Source: Streptomyces sp. WAC08241
Lineage (GTDB): Bacteria; Actinomycetota; Actinomycetes; Streptomycetales; Streptomycetaceae
Assembly (NCBI GenBank): GCA_007858575.1
Contig: CP042279.1
Coordinates: 2,976,001-3,040,000 of the forward strand
DNA length: 64,000 nucleotides
Direction of reading: 5' to 3'
The number at the start of each line of letters is the position of its first letter. Position 1 is the stretch's first letter. Below are positions 57,259 to 64,000 of the stretch, in pieces. The translations under genes and the position numbers were made by a program. A model generated the notes under the pieces. That model was not told the DNA's origin. It ran no database searches and worked only from the letters and a program-made list of their open reading frames with translations.

Positions 57259-57924
57259 GTGGGACGAGTGGAGCATCAGAATCTTGAAGACGCATCTTCT
57301 GAGGATCAAGAACCCGAGGTGACGTCGCGGCCGATCAACATCCACGTCAGAGGGCGTCTTCGGAATAGCACGATTCAGGTCAGCGCCGGAGACGGGGTCG
57401 TCGCTCCCAGCGGTGTTGGGTCCTCGGGGCTCGGAGGAAGCCTCGCAGGGCAGCGACAGAAGTTCCACTTCGACTTCCTGAACCACACGCTCAAGCAGGC
57501 TGAGTGGACCTTCAGGCTCAGCGTGTGGTTCATGACTGGCGGCGCGCTGATCATCCTTGCCGGGGCTGCGCTGGCGTTGGTTCACGCCGGGAATCCTGAC
57601 CTCAACTACCTGCCATACGTCACAGCGCTCACGGGTGCACTGATCACGACCGGCGGCGGCGCACTGGCGGTGCATTCGAAGCGCACTATGGCCAACCTCA
57701 CCAAGGCGGCCGAGGACAACGAGAAGAAAATCGACATCGACCACAAGCTCGAAGTGGCGACGACCTTCATCGACCGGGTCGCAAACTCGAAACAGAAGGA
57801 CGACCTCAATACTGCTGCGGCAATGAAGGCGTTGGGGATGGATGCGCCACCAGAGACGATGGTCAATCGGCTCCTTCCTGAGCAGCCCAAGGAGATAGAA
57901 CCAGGCGGCCGGGCCGTTGAGTAG
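57259..57924 (+). CDS. Two-helix membrane protein resembling TRADD-N-associated membrane family
   Basis: 221 residues, unbroken, GTG 57259 (GTG 57268 is an alternative). Residues 24-48 (RPINIHVRGRLRNSTIQVSA) look like a short beta segment seen before effector-associated domains. TM1 is about 87-109 (LSVWFMTGGALIILAGAALA) and TM2 about 117-139 (YVTALTGALITTGGGALAVH), joined by a short outer loop. Residues 140-193 form a cytoplasmic amphipathic helix (KRTMANLTKAAEDNEKKIDI, FIDRVANSKQKDDLNTAAAM). This helix-TM-TM-helix layout matches the membrane module linked to TRADD-N in predicted bacterial conflict systems. Codon use is less G+C rich than neighbours. The family call rests on pattern memory. 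Confidence 0.6.
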   Translation: MGRVEHQNLEDASSEDQEPEVTSRPINIHVRGRLRNSTIQVSAGDGVVAPSGVGSSGLGGSLAGQRQKFHFDFLNHTLKQAEWTFRLSVWFMTGGALIILAGAALALVHAGNPDLNYLPYVTALTGALITTGGGALAVHSKRTMANLTKAAEDNEKKIDIDHKLEVATTFIDRVANSKQKDDLNTAAAMKALGMDAPPETMVNRLLPEQPKEIEPGGRAVE

Positions 57925-58023
57925 CACGAAGCAACGGGAACATACAGAGAGGCTCCCGCCGGGCGGCGAGTGCCGGCGGGGCCTCTCTGTGTTCAGGGGA
58001 ACCACAGAGGCCTTGTGACGGGG

Positions 58024-58221
58024 CTACGCGGTCATGGGCGGCTCCTCGTCATCCGGGCAGGGCAGCGGCTCGGGCTGCCTGAAGCGCTGCCAGGAGTCGC
58101 GGGCACGTCCGGCCGATTCGATCACGTCCGGGACCTGGTCCAGCAGGCCCTTCACCGCGAAGAGCAGCACAGAAGCCACGCCAGCGATGGCGAGAATGAT
58201 GATGATGGCGGTGCCGTCCAC
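58024..58221 (-). CDS. Small single-pass membrane protein, 65 residues
   Basis: GTG 58221 with AAGGAT just upstream. VDGTAIIIILAIAGVASVLL, FAVKGLLDQVPDVIESAGRA, RDSWQRFRQPEPLPCPDDEE, ending PPMTA. One N-terminal membrane helix (4-24), then an amphipathic and an acidic tail. No known family. It converges with the two-helix membrane protein across 99 bp that carry a GAGAGGCTCCCGCCGG/CCGGCGGGGCCTCTC hairpin (57951-57987). Confidence 0.6.
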   Translation of the reverse strand: MDGTAIIIILAIAGVASVLLFAVKGLLDQVPDVIESAGRARDSWQRFRQPEPLPCPDDEEPPMTA

Positions 58222-58556
58222 CGATCCTTACCTTCCCTGTCATGGGTCGGATCGGGTGCGCAGGTAGCCTCGATCCGAACCTACGGTTCGGACCGAGACA
58301 CCTGCGGCGATGCGGCGCGCAAATGTTCTCGGGCGGGCCAACACTGGTGGGCCCAGGTCTTGCAATCGTGCACTAAGTCCTACCTGATCAACCCGGCATC
58401 CTGACTGACATCGTCAGCTCCGGCGACTCGTTAGCACCGTGCCCAGTCACTTGGATTGATCTGTCCTGTCTTCTCGGGACTCCCGAGGCGCACAGGTTCG
58501 CAGGGGAATGGTTCACACCCTTACCTTGATAGTACAGCACCCAAGTAAGCCGGATC
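58222..58556. other. Intergenic stretch within the element, no gene seen
   Basis: Relatively A+T-rich for the window. Contains the probable promoter of the 65-residue gene at its left end and T-rich text (TTACCTTGATAGTACAGCAC) near 58520. I found no convincing coding frame on either strand. Confidence 0.5.
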
Positions 58557-58857
58557 TTGCAGGAGTTGAGTCCTGCCCTCATCAAGCCGAAAGTAGACCT
58601 GCCCTCGGACCGGGCGGCAGCTCGACAACACCGGCTGCACGGCGACGATCCAGAGCACGTTCGCGTCCGGTCGCGACGCCAAACTGAAGGCACTGCTGCC
58701 CCGGGCCGAGGACGGCGGCCACCCGGTACGCCGAGCCGACGGCAGCACGGTGGTGGTCAAGGACGCGGTGCGGGTGGCCGCCGACCTCGGATGGGGCGCC
58801 CCGCGGCAGCTCGCCCGAGGTGCCCTCGCCTCCGCATCTGCGGCACAGGCACGGTGA
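58557..58857 (+). pseudogene. Fragment of a small phage/element protein
   Basis: Reading from about 58590 in one frame: CPRTGRQLDNTGCTATIQST, FASGRDAKLKALLPRAEDGG, HPVRRADGSTVVVKDAVRVA, ADLGWGAPRQLARGALASAS, stop near 58857. It resembles short actinophage and plasmid proteins with CxCG...FAPGHDAKLKxxL text, but the Cys pattern is degraded and no start codon is in frame; TTG 58557 would need a frame change. Probably a relic. Confidence 0.4.
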
Positions 58858-58954
58858 CTACTACGAGGTGAGCAGCGGAACGATCGACAGCAGAGTCACT
58901 GTCCAGCCCCCTGTGCCCTCAGGGCAGGCTATAAGCAGGAGCGGGAGCAGCCGC

Positions 58955-59617
58955 TCATGCGCTCAGCGGCGCGCGGTCACCAGGAGCGTCCCGATGTGCC
59001 CGAGCCTGCGGCGCGTCGAGGATCCGGGCGTCGACATCACGGAACCCGGCCCGCTCGAGCATGCCGGCCCAACGCCGCGGCGTGTAGCTGTACCGGTAGG
59101 TGAACATCGCCTTCCCGGCGAAGCCGCCCTTGTACATGCCCTGCGGCCCGTACGCCCCCGGGATCGCGGGCGGCTGGGAGAAGGCGAGGACACCACCCGG
59201 CCGGAGCCGCTCGGCGACGAGCGGGAACAGCTTCACAGGGTCGGTGAACCACACGGCCCCGAAGACGGAGTACATGGCGTCATAGACGTTCTGGTCGGCG
59301 GCCAAGTGCTCGAGCACCTCCGCGTGAACGACATCGACGCCGAGCGGCCCCCACCGATCGGTCACCTTCTTCACCATGACCGGGGACAGGTCGACGCCCC
59401 GCGCCTTCACCCCGCGCCCAGCGAGGAAGGCCAGCGCCCGGCCGGTCCCACAGCCGAGCTCGAGGACCGACTCCGGGTCGCCGAGGAGCTCGGACCCCGG
59501 CCCGTGCCCGGCGTACTGCGTCCAGCAGAACGTCGGCTCCATGTCGTCCTTGAACGCGCTGCCGGCATAGGCGTCCCACAGCTCTGTCTCGGCTGCGATG
59601 TCGTGGCGTGCGGGCAC
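58955..59617 (-). CDS. Class I SAM-dependent methyltransferase
   Basis: GTG 59617: MPARHDIAAETELWDAYAGS, AFKDDMEPTFCWTQYAGHGP. SVLELGCGTGRALAFLAGRG is SAM motif I, ARGVDLSPVMVKKVTDRWGP motif II, DAMYSVFGAVWFTDPVKLFP motif III, and LRPGGVLAFSQPP the post-motif. The frame runs to 58955 (APLSA), but the last 20 residues look unnatural. A one-base correction near 59010 gives GHIGTLLVTARR ending at 58963, the usual end of such enzymes. About 220 residues. Substrate unknown; such genes are frequent cargo of streptomycete elements. Confidence 0.85.
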   Translation of the reverse strand: MPARHDIAAETELWDAYAGSAFKDDMEPTFCWTQYAGHGPGSELLGDPESVLELGCGTGRALAFLAGRGVKARGVDLSPVMVKKVTDRWGPLGVDVVHAEVLEHLAADQNVYDAMYSVFGAVWFTDPVKLFPLVAERLRPGGVLAFSQPPAIPGAYGPQGMYKGGFAGKAMFTYRYSYTPRRWAGMLERAGFRDVDARILDAPQARAHRDAPGDRAPLSA

Positions 59618-59720
59618 GTCATCTCCCTTTGTGCGAGGCGGTACGGTAGGGCCCTCGCCCTCCGGACGGGTGGAGGACGAGGGCCCAGACTAAGAGCCGA
59701 CGGGGGTCGGCCCGGGCGGA

Positions 59721-60218
59721 TCAGTGGCTGTCCGGCACCTTCGAGTCACAGGGTGAGCACTCCGCCCCGTCGATGGCCCACAGCTCGTCATCGACGGTCC
59801 AGCCGTCCGCCCGCAGGAAGTCCGCGGTACGGATGCACAGACCGTCGGCGCGGCGCTGGATGAACGGCGCGTGGTGTCGGTACGCACCACCGTTGAACGC
59901 CTCGCACATGGCGAAGTAGACCGGGGTGTCGAGGATGAGCTGGTGGACGCCGATGTCGACGAGCTTCCCGACGCCCAGGTGCACGTCCTTGTGCTGCATC
60001 GTGGCCACCGTGTACGCGACGGCCTGGCCGAGGATGCGCTCGGCCATGTCGCGGACCATGGTGTTGTCGCGGAGGAGGAGCGCGATCTCCCGCTCCCAGA
60101 TCGGCCCGCCGTCGGCCACGTTCTCCGGCAGGTACCTCACGAACGGCGCCACACGGTTGAGGAGCTCCTCCGGGTCACGGAGGCGCGCGAGGGAGGGAGC
60201 CTGAACGACAGTGGTCAC
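59721..60218 (-). CDS. Unknown element protein, 165 residues
   Basis: Unbroken. GTG 60218 with GAGAGGAAC upstream: VTTVVQAPSLARLRDPEELL, NRVAPFVRYLPENVADGGPI, WEREIALLLRDNTMVRDMAE, MQHKDVHLGVGKLVDIGVHQ, LILDTPVYFAMCEAFNGGAY, ending ECSPCDSKVPDSH. Mostly helical with a terminal Cys pair. No family recognised. Confidence 0.7.
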   Translation of the reverse strand: MTTVVQAPSLARLRDPEELLNRVAPFVRYLPENVADGGPIWEREIALLLRDNTMVRDMAERILGQAVAYTVATMQHKDVHLGVGKLVDIGVHQLILDTPVYFAMCEAFNGGAYRHHAPFIQRRADGLCIRTADFLRADGWTVDDELWAIDGAECSPCDSKVPDSH

Positions 60219-60294
60219 GGTCTGTTCCTCTCGTCGGTTGTGCGGTGGCGAACCCGCCCCGGCAGGCGGAACCCAGCGAGCCGGGGCCGGGGTC

Positions 60295-60468
60295 TCAGGC
60301 CGAGGAGCGGCGCCCGGCGTACTCGGCGAGGAGCTCCTCGAGGCGGCGCATGCACGGTTCACAGGCGTGGAACGGGCCGTGCCCGTGGTCCTCGCTGGTG
60401 ACCGGGCCGAGCCACATGACCGGCACGCCGGTCGCGTCGCAACGCCAGCAATGGCCGATCACGAACAC
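60295..60468 (-). CDS. Small zinc-ribbon-like protein, 57 residues
   Basis: VFVIGHCWRCDATGVPVMWL, GPVTSEDHGHGPFHACEPCM, RRLEELLAEYAGRRSSA, stop at 60295. Two Cys pairs (CWRC and CEPC) plus His residues suggest one zinc site; a basic amphipathic helix ends the protein. GTG 60468 or GTG 60462 is the start. It lies 77 bp upstream of the 165-residue gene in the same direction. Confidence 0.6.
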   Translation of the reverse strand: MFVIGHCWRCDATGVPVMWLGPVTSEDHGHGPFHACEPCMRRLEELLAEYAGRRSSA

Positions 60469-60573
60469 TCGGCGCGTCCTCTCTTCTGTGCGGACCCACC
60501 CCGGCCGGCAGGTGCCACGGGGTAGTACTCCGTAAGCCGTCAGGTGCAGCGGCTCCCGGCCGGGATGGGAGTC

Positions 60574-60976
60574 TCATCGGGCGATACCCCATCCGAGGAC
60601 GAGGACCAGGACGCCGAGGACGGTGCAGTACGACCAGACGGCCGCGCTCGGCGTCGACGGCCGGCATGCGCTGAGTCGGTGGCTTGTGGTCGCGGTCGAC
60701 GACGGAGACCCGTACCCAGCCGGTCCGGTGCAGCGCGACGGCGACATGGGTCGTCGTACCGCGAGCGTGCTGGACGCAGTTCGTGACCAGCTCGGTGACC
60801 ATCAGGGCCGCGCCCTCGACGAGCTCGTCCAGGCACCAGCGGTCGAGCGCGCCGCGGACCAGGTGCCGGGCGACGGTGGCCGACTCCGGCTCACGGGGCA
60901 GCATCCGTGAGTACGACGACTCACCCCGGCTGCCGGGGAAGAGGAGCGGCGGGTGGCTCGGCGCGGCTCTACTCAT
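60574..60976 (-). CDS. RsbW-type ATP-binding (anti-sigma-like) protein
   Basis: ATG 60976: MSRAAPSHPPLLFPGSRGES, MLPREPESATVARHLVRGAL, DRWCLDELVEGAALMVTELV, TNCVQHARGTTTHVAVALHR, VRVSVVDRDHKPPTQRMPAV. The MVTELVTNCVQHA segment is the N-box of HATPase_c_2 kinases and VVDRD the G1-like box. The C-terminal G2 region (DAERGRGLxVL) is damaged by a frame change near 60640, so the end is uncertain. Start overlaps the upstream stop. Streptomycetes carry many such regulators that bind sigma factors or antagonists. Confidence 0.7.
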
Positions 60977-61565
60977 CGCCTTCGCCTTCGCCTTCCGCCC
61001 GGTCGAGGGCGTCCCGGCCGATGCCGACCAGCTTCGCGACCGCCCCCGGCACGCACAGCGTCCCGGGCCCGTCCATCGGGACGACCCAGTACGCCGAGCG
61101 CCGCGGGTCGGGCTCCGTCACGTCGGTGGCCGGCACGCCGAGGAGGGAGTCCGACCCCAGGCACTCCGCCCCGGCGGTCTGCCCATACCGGGCGGTGCTC
61201 GCCGGGGTCAAGGCGTAGAACTGGCGGCCCCCGCGTCGTGGATGACCGGCCCGCCCCTGAGGACGACGTCGAGGAAGTGCGCGACCTCCTCCCGGCCTTC
61301 GCTGTCGGCAGCGGCGTGGACCAGGCCGGCCGGCATGCGGACGGCGGAGAAGAGGGCGCCGCAGCGCAGGAGCGCGACACCGTAGGTCGCCCATTCGTGT
61401 CGAGCTGCCTTGGCGTCCCGGGCGGAGAGGAGGAGCCACGTCGCGGCGGCGAGCTCCCGCCCCGCCGCAGGTGCACGATCTGTACGGGCTCCTCGGTGGC
61501 GCGGGTCGGGCAGACAATTCGCTCAACTCCCTCGCGATGTAGAGATAGTTGGTACGCTCGGACAC
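60969..61565 (-). CDS. Unknown protein paired with the RsbW-like gene
   Basis: GTG 61565: VSERTNYLYIARELSE, then after one lost C (about 61515) LPDPRHRGARTDRAPAAGRE, LAAATWLLLSARDAKAARHE, WATYGVALLRCGALFSAVRM, PAGLVHAAADSEGREEVAHF, VVLRGGPVIHDAGG, and after one lost G (about 61228) RQFYALTPASTARYGQTAGA, ECLGSDSLLGVPATDVTEPD, RRSAYWVVPMDGPGTLCVPG. About 200 residues. A YGVALLRCGxLFxAVR...GGPVIHD layout recurs in uncharacterised Streptomyces proteins near RsbW-fold genes. Divergent from the XRE regulator across a 25-bp palindrome. Confidence 0.65.
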   Translation of the reverse strand: MSERTNYLYIARELSELSARPAPPRSPYRSCTCGGAGARRRDVAPPLRPGRQGSSTRMGDLRCRAPALRRPLLRRPHAGRPGPRRCRQRRPGGGRALPRRRPQGRAGHPRRGGRQFYALTPASTARYGQTAGAECLGSDSLLGVPATDVTEPDPRRSAYWVVPMDGPGTLCVPGAVAKLVGIGRDALDRAEGEGEGDE

Positions 61566-61670
61566 GGCGACTCCTAGCCAGTCGTCTCCGCCCCGGATGT
61601 GCACACCACGGCCTCCGGGGCTTTCGTGTCCCAGAGTGGAATCCCCGTGAAGTGGGCGCATCCCCGCCAT

Positions 61671-61695
61671 GGGTATCCCCATGATGGGGATACCC
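61671..61695. promoter_or_regulatory. 25-bp perfect palindrome between divergent element genes
   Basis: GGGTATCCCCA-TGA-TGGGGATACCC. It lies 43 bp before the XRE gene ATG and about 105 bp before the divergent start. Extra half-sites (ATCCCCG) stand at about 61641 and 61660. A likely operator of the XRE-TPR regulator. Confidence 0.65.
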
Positions 61696-61738
61696 CTCAG
61701 GACGCAGGGGCAGGCTTGGACGGGCAGGAAGAGACCGC

Positions 61739-63046
61739 ATGAGCTACCAGCCGCCGACGGCGCTCCCCGGGAGCTCCTCGAGGACGAGGACATGCAGCGC
61801 GCCCTGGGCGCACACGACTTCGGGATCGTGTTCCGTATGGCGCGCGAGCGTGCCGGCATCAGCTACTCGAAGCTGGCGGCCGAGCTGGACATCAAGCCGG
61901 AGAGGATCAGCTCGCTCGCACGGGGCACCGGCCGGATCACGACCTTCGACAAGATCCGGCAGATCTCCGAGGCGTTACGCGTACCGGGGCACATGATCGG
62001 TCTCGCTCCCCAACCGTGGAGGCGGACGACGCTCCTGCCAGAACGTCTCCCTGGAGCGCAGCACCCATGCACCGCCGCACCGTTCTACAGGTCGCCACGA
62101 CGGCCGGTCTGGCCGCCGCCCTGCCGGCACTCCACCACGCACCTCAACCCGCCCGGATCACCGCCTCGTACGTCGACCGGCTCCACGAGCGCACCACCCG
62201 CCTCCGCCGCCTCGACGACGTCCTCGGCGGTGGCGACACCTGCCGCGTCTACCTCGGTGAGGTCCAGCGCACCAAGGCCCTCCTCGCCCGCGGCTCCTTC
62301 ACCGGCACCGACGTCCGCACCCGCCTGACCGGCCTCCTCGCCGAGCAGGCCCAACAGGCCGGATGGGCCTTCTTCGACGGCGGGCACCCGAAGGAGGCGG
62401 CGGCCCTGTACGAGGAGAGCCGCCTCTACGCCCGCGAGGCAGGGGACGCGGACCTGTACGGCAACAGCCTCGCGTTCCTCGCCTACAAGACGCTTCCCGA
62501 CGACCGGCATACGGCGGTCGCCTTCGCCCGCGACTCCTGCGAGACCATCACCGCCCGCACGCCGGCAACCGTCCGCGCCCTGTTGTACGAGCGCCTGGCG
62601 TGGGCGTGCGCCGTCGACGGACAGGCCGGAGGCACGGAGGCCGCCCTCGTCGCCGCCCGGGAGTCCCTCGACGACGCGCAGGACGGCGAGCCGCAACCCG
62701 ACTGGTCCGTCTGGGTCGACCGGACGGAGCTCGGCATCATGACCGGCCGCTGCTGGACCGAGCTCCGCCGCCCCTGCGCGCCGTCCCTGTGCTCGTCGAC
62801 TCCCTCGGCCGGTACTCCGACGAGCACACCCGCGACAAGGCCCTGTATCTGTCGTGGCTCGCGGAGGCCTTCCTCACCGCGGGCGAGGTCGAGCAGGCCG
62901 CCGCGACGACCGGCCGCGCGTTCGAGCTTGCGACCGGCGTCGCGTCGATCCGGCCCATGCAGCGGATCACCCCGCTCGTCGACGAGCTCCGCGTCCACGC
63001 GGAACTGCCCGCCGTCCGCGAGCTCCTGGAACTCGCCGCCGGTTAG
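61739..63046 (+). CDS. XRE-family regulator with TPR-like C-terminus
   Basis: ATG 61739: MSYQPPTALPG, one G lost at about 61773, ELLEDEDMQRALGAHDFGIV, FRMARERAGISYSKLAAELD, IKPERISSLARGTGRITTFD is the helix-turn-helix (residues about 20-75). A second lost base at about 62017 leads to MHRRTVLQVATTAGLAAALP. The remaining 300 residues are helical TPR-like (EQAQQAGWAFFDGGHPKEAA, LYEESRLYAREAGDADLYGN, RALLYERLAWACAVDGQAGG, YLSWLAEAFLTAGEVEQAAA), last break near 62770. About 435 residues, end VRELLELAAG. This layout matches peptide-sensing style XRE-TPR regulators common in streptomycetes; it probably binds the adjacent palindrome. Confidence 0.8.
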
Positions 63047-63374
63047 GCCCCAGCCCCGGTGACGGAGTCGCGGACCCACTCCGCGCACCGGGGCGCGGCG
63101 AACTTCACCGGCACCGCGCACAGCTCCGGGTTGTCCCAGGGGTGCCGCTCGAGGAGGTCGGCCTCGAGTGCCGGATACTGCGCCTCGGTCGTCTTGAAGA
63201 GCACCTGCCACTCCTCGCCGGTCCCGTACTCCCCAGGTGCCAGTACACAGAGGTGACGGGCCCGATGATCTGCGCCCCGGCGGCGAGCCGCTTCTCGACC
63301 GCCGGGCCCGCGAGCGCGACCGCTTCCTCCCGGGTCGCCGTGGCCGTAGATACCTGCACGATGTTGTCGGTCAT
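63043..63374 (-). CDS. cutA: CutA divalent-cation tolerance protein
   Basis: ATG 63374: MTDNIVQVSTATATREEAVA, LAGPAVEKRLAAGAQIIGPV, TSVYWHLGEYGTGEEWQVLF, KTTEAQYPALEADLLERHPW, DNPELCAVPVKFA (one lost base at about 63233). The TATATREEA start, SVYWW-like VYWHLG, EEWQVLFKT and HPWDNPE are CutA motifs; 110 residues, a small trimeric ferredoxin-like protein. Stop TAA overlaps the XRE stop by 3 bp on the opposite strand. Unusual as element cargo. Confidence 0.9.
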
Positions 63375-63404
63375 GATCGGAACCCTAACCAGCGGTCCCG
63401 GACG

Positions 63405-63745
63405 TCAACAGGTCCCCATCGGGCTCGAAGGGTTCCGCCTCCCGGACTCCGGCATATGGGAGAAGTCCAAGAGGAGCGCTCGGATCATCCCCAGGAACCA
63501 GAGTCAGTACATCGACCGTTCGGCGAAGCTGATGGAGCCGAAGTGCCAGTCGGCCCGGGAGCTGATCATCCCCATGTTCCTCGCGGACCTGCTGCACCAG
63601 CCCGTCAACGGGATTCGCCCCATGCGGGGTCTTACAGGCATGACCCGCACGGCCTCGTCATGCCGTCAAGGTCTGGCTGGACGAGGAGGGCGGCCCCGAA
63701 GCGCGCAACGAGCACTTCGGGGGTCTGAGCAAATCCCACCCATGT
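63405..63745 (+). pseudogene. Decayed tyrosine recombinase (integrase) C-terminal part
   Basis: One frame gives WEKSKRSARIIPRNQSQYID, RSAKLMEPKCQSARELIIPM, FLADLLHQPVNGIRPMRGLT. With single-base corrections near 63650, GMTPHGLRHAVKVWLDEEGG PEARNEHFGG follows. HGLRH is the box II catalytic motif, and the VWLDExG...ARNExFG text is the segment before the nucleophile Tyr in actinobacterial integrases. The Tyr region is absent: the frame stops at 63746 just before the attachment repeat. No N-terminal half or start is present. Position beside attR is as expected for int. Confidence 0.6.
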
Positions 63746-63758
63746 AGGCGTTGAACCG

Positions 63759-63837
63759 CTACTTCTCCGCGACCGCGAGCCCCCGGCTGATCACCAACCG
63801 CTGGATCTGGTTCGTGCCCTCGAAGATCTGCATGATC
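63759..63837 (-). repeat. Right attachment site inside the acyl-CoA dehydrogenase gene
   Basis: Near copy of 57017-57095. Here it is joined to the gene body, so the protein ends [11 protein letters not shown], where the left copy would give [11 protein letters not shown]. The element therefore supplied a replacement 3' end that keeps the host gene intact. Confidence 0.85.
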
Positions 63838-64000
63838 TTGGCCTCGCGCATGTAGCGCTCCACCGGGAAGTCCCGGGTGTAGCCGTAGCCGCCGAGGACC
63901 TGGACCGCGTCCGTGGTGACCTTCATGGCCGTGTCGGTGGCGATGAGTTTGGCCGCGCTGGCCTGGCGGCCGAAGGGGCGGCCGAGGTCGCGGCGGCGGG
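63759..64000 (-). CDS. Acyl-CoA dehydrogenase, C-terminal part (continues beyond window)
   Basis: Reading leftward from the window end: [71 protein letters not shown], stop 63759-63761. [13 protein letters not shown] and the catalytic FEGT motif are clear. It is a different paralogue from the one at 50868 ([14 protein letters not shown]). Only 79 residues lie inside the window and no frame change is seen in the last 75. Its last 79 bp are the target of the integrated element. Confidence 0.93.
   Translation of the reverse strand, partial: RRRDLGRPFGRQASAAKLIATDTAMKVTTDAVQVLGGYGYTRDFPVERYMREAKIMQIFEGTNQIQRLVISRGLAVAEK

Larger units (their letters stand above)
57056..63837. mobile_element. Integrated element, about 6.8 kb, in the 3' end of an acyl-CoA dehydrogenase gene
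   Basis: Bounded by 40-bp identical cores (57056-57095 and 63798-63837) inside 79-bp near-repeats. A decayed tyrosine recombinase sits against the right border. Genes inside have lower G+C and mixed orientation, include XRE, methyltransferase, RsbW-fold and small proteins typical of streptomycete integrative elements, and interrupt an otherwise continuous acyl-CoA metabolic region. No replication or conjugation gene is seen, so it is probably a remnant or a satellite. Confidence 0.78.

Noticed and set aside
58388..58693. Minus-strand 101-codon frame in the element
   Set aside because: No start context, no recognisable motif, and it opposes the better supported GRDAKLKALL fragment.

Overview
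The window reads as chromosomal DNA of a Streptomyces or a very close actinomycete. G+C is very high with third-position bias. GTG starts are common and many genes are coupled by 4-bp ATGA or GTGA overlaps. Gene content fits too: an AfsA/ArpA-type butyrolactone locus, a glyoxylate carboligase branch, BtuFCD with a B12 riboswitch, and a RamB-like regulator beside isocitrate lyase. I see no tRNA, rRNA, CRISPR array or transposase. A pervasive quality problem shapes the annotation. Most long conserved genes are interrupted by single-base frame changes, nearly all readable as one base lost from a run of 2-6 identical bases. I treat these as probable sequence errors and give full-length spans across the breaks, naming the break where I could locate it. 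A minority of genes (uraD, aceA, cspA, the TIGR04222-like protein and several small element genes) are unbroken.

Layout. 1-18 kb is a purine to urate to allantoin to glyoxylate block: an NTP-transferase, malate synthase aceB1, two NCS2 purine permeases flanking an 8-oxoguanine/guanine deaminase-type amidohydrolase, then urate oxidase, HIU hydrolase and OHCU decarboxylase, a small HTH regulator, a thiamine-binding protein, hyi, glxR and catalase. Glyoxylate carboligase gcl follows at 18.8-20.6 kb. Urate is oxidised to allantoin with release of H2O2, which catalase can remove; glyoxylate from allantoin is used by malate synthase or by Gcl, Hyi and GlxR. The DNA mirrors this logic. aceB1, hyi and gcl each carry a pair of TTCC-N7-GGAA palindromes exactly 21 bp apart. 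The uraD and catalase promoters share an almost identical block around TCAACA-N3-TGTTGA.

20.8-33.4 kb holds assorted genes: a zinc-ribbon protein with a nuclease-like fold, a TIGR04222-like membrane protein, a GNAT acetyltransferase, two acyl-CoA synthetases with a GAF-LuxR regulator, a ~1370-residue CHAT protease-like protein coupled to a small partner, and a TSUP exporter. 33.4-39.1 kb is an acetate/glyoxylate shunt block: RamB-like regulator, aceA, aceB2, hbd. 39.3-46.8 kb is cobalamin themed: a riboswitch, metE, an unusual radical SAM protein, and a btuDCF importer with its own riboswitch. 46.8-50.8 kb has a cold-shock protein, a TetR regulator and a butyrolactone synthase/reductase/receptor locus. 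50.8-56.9 kb is acyl-CoA oxidation: acyl-CoA dehydrogenase, etfBA, a DUF35 protein, TetR and SDR, tied together by TGGCAC-N3-GTGCCA palindromes, then a ComB-like phosphatase.

57.0-63.84 kb is a compact integrated element. It sits in the 3' end of an acyl-CoA dehydrogenase gene whose last 79 bp are present at both borders, with a 40-bp identical core. It carries a decayed tyrosine recombinase next to the right border, an XRE-TPR regulator with a 25-bp palindrome, an RsbW-type ATPase-fold protein, a methyltransferase, CutA, small zinc and membrane proteins, and a two-helix membrane protein resembling the TRADD-N-associated membrane family of conflict systems. This element is the best candidate in the window for something undescribed.
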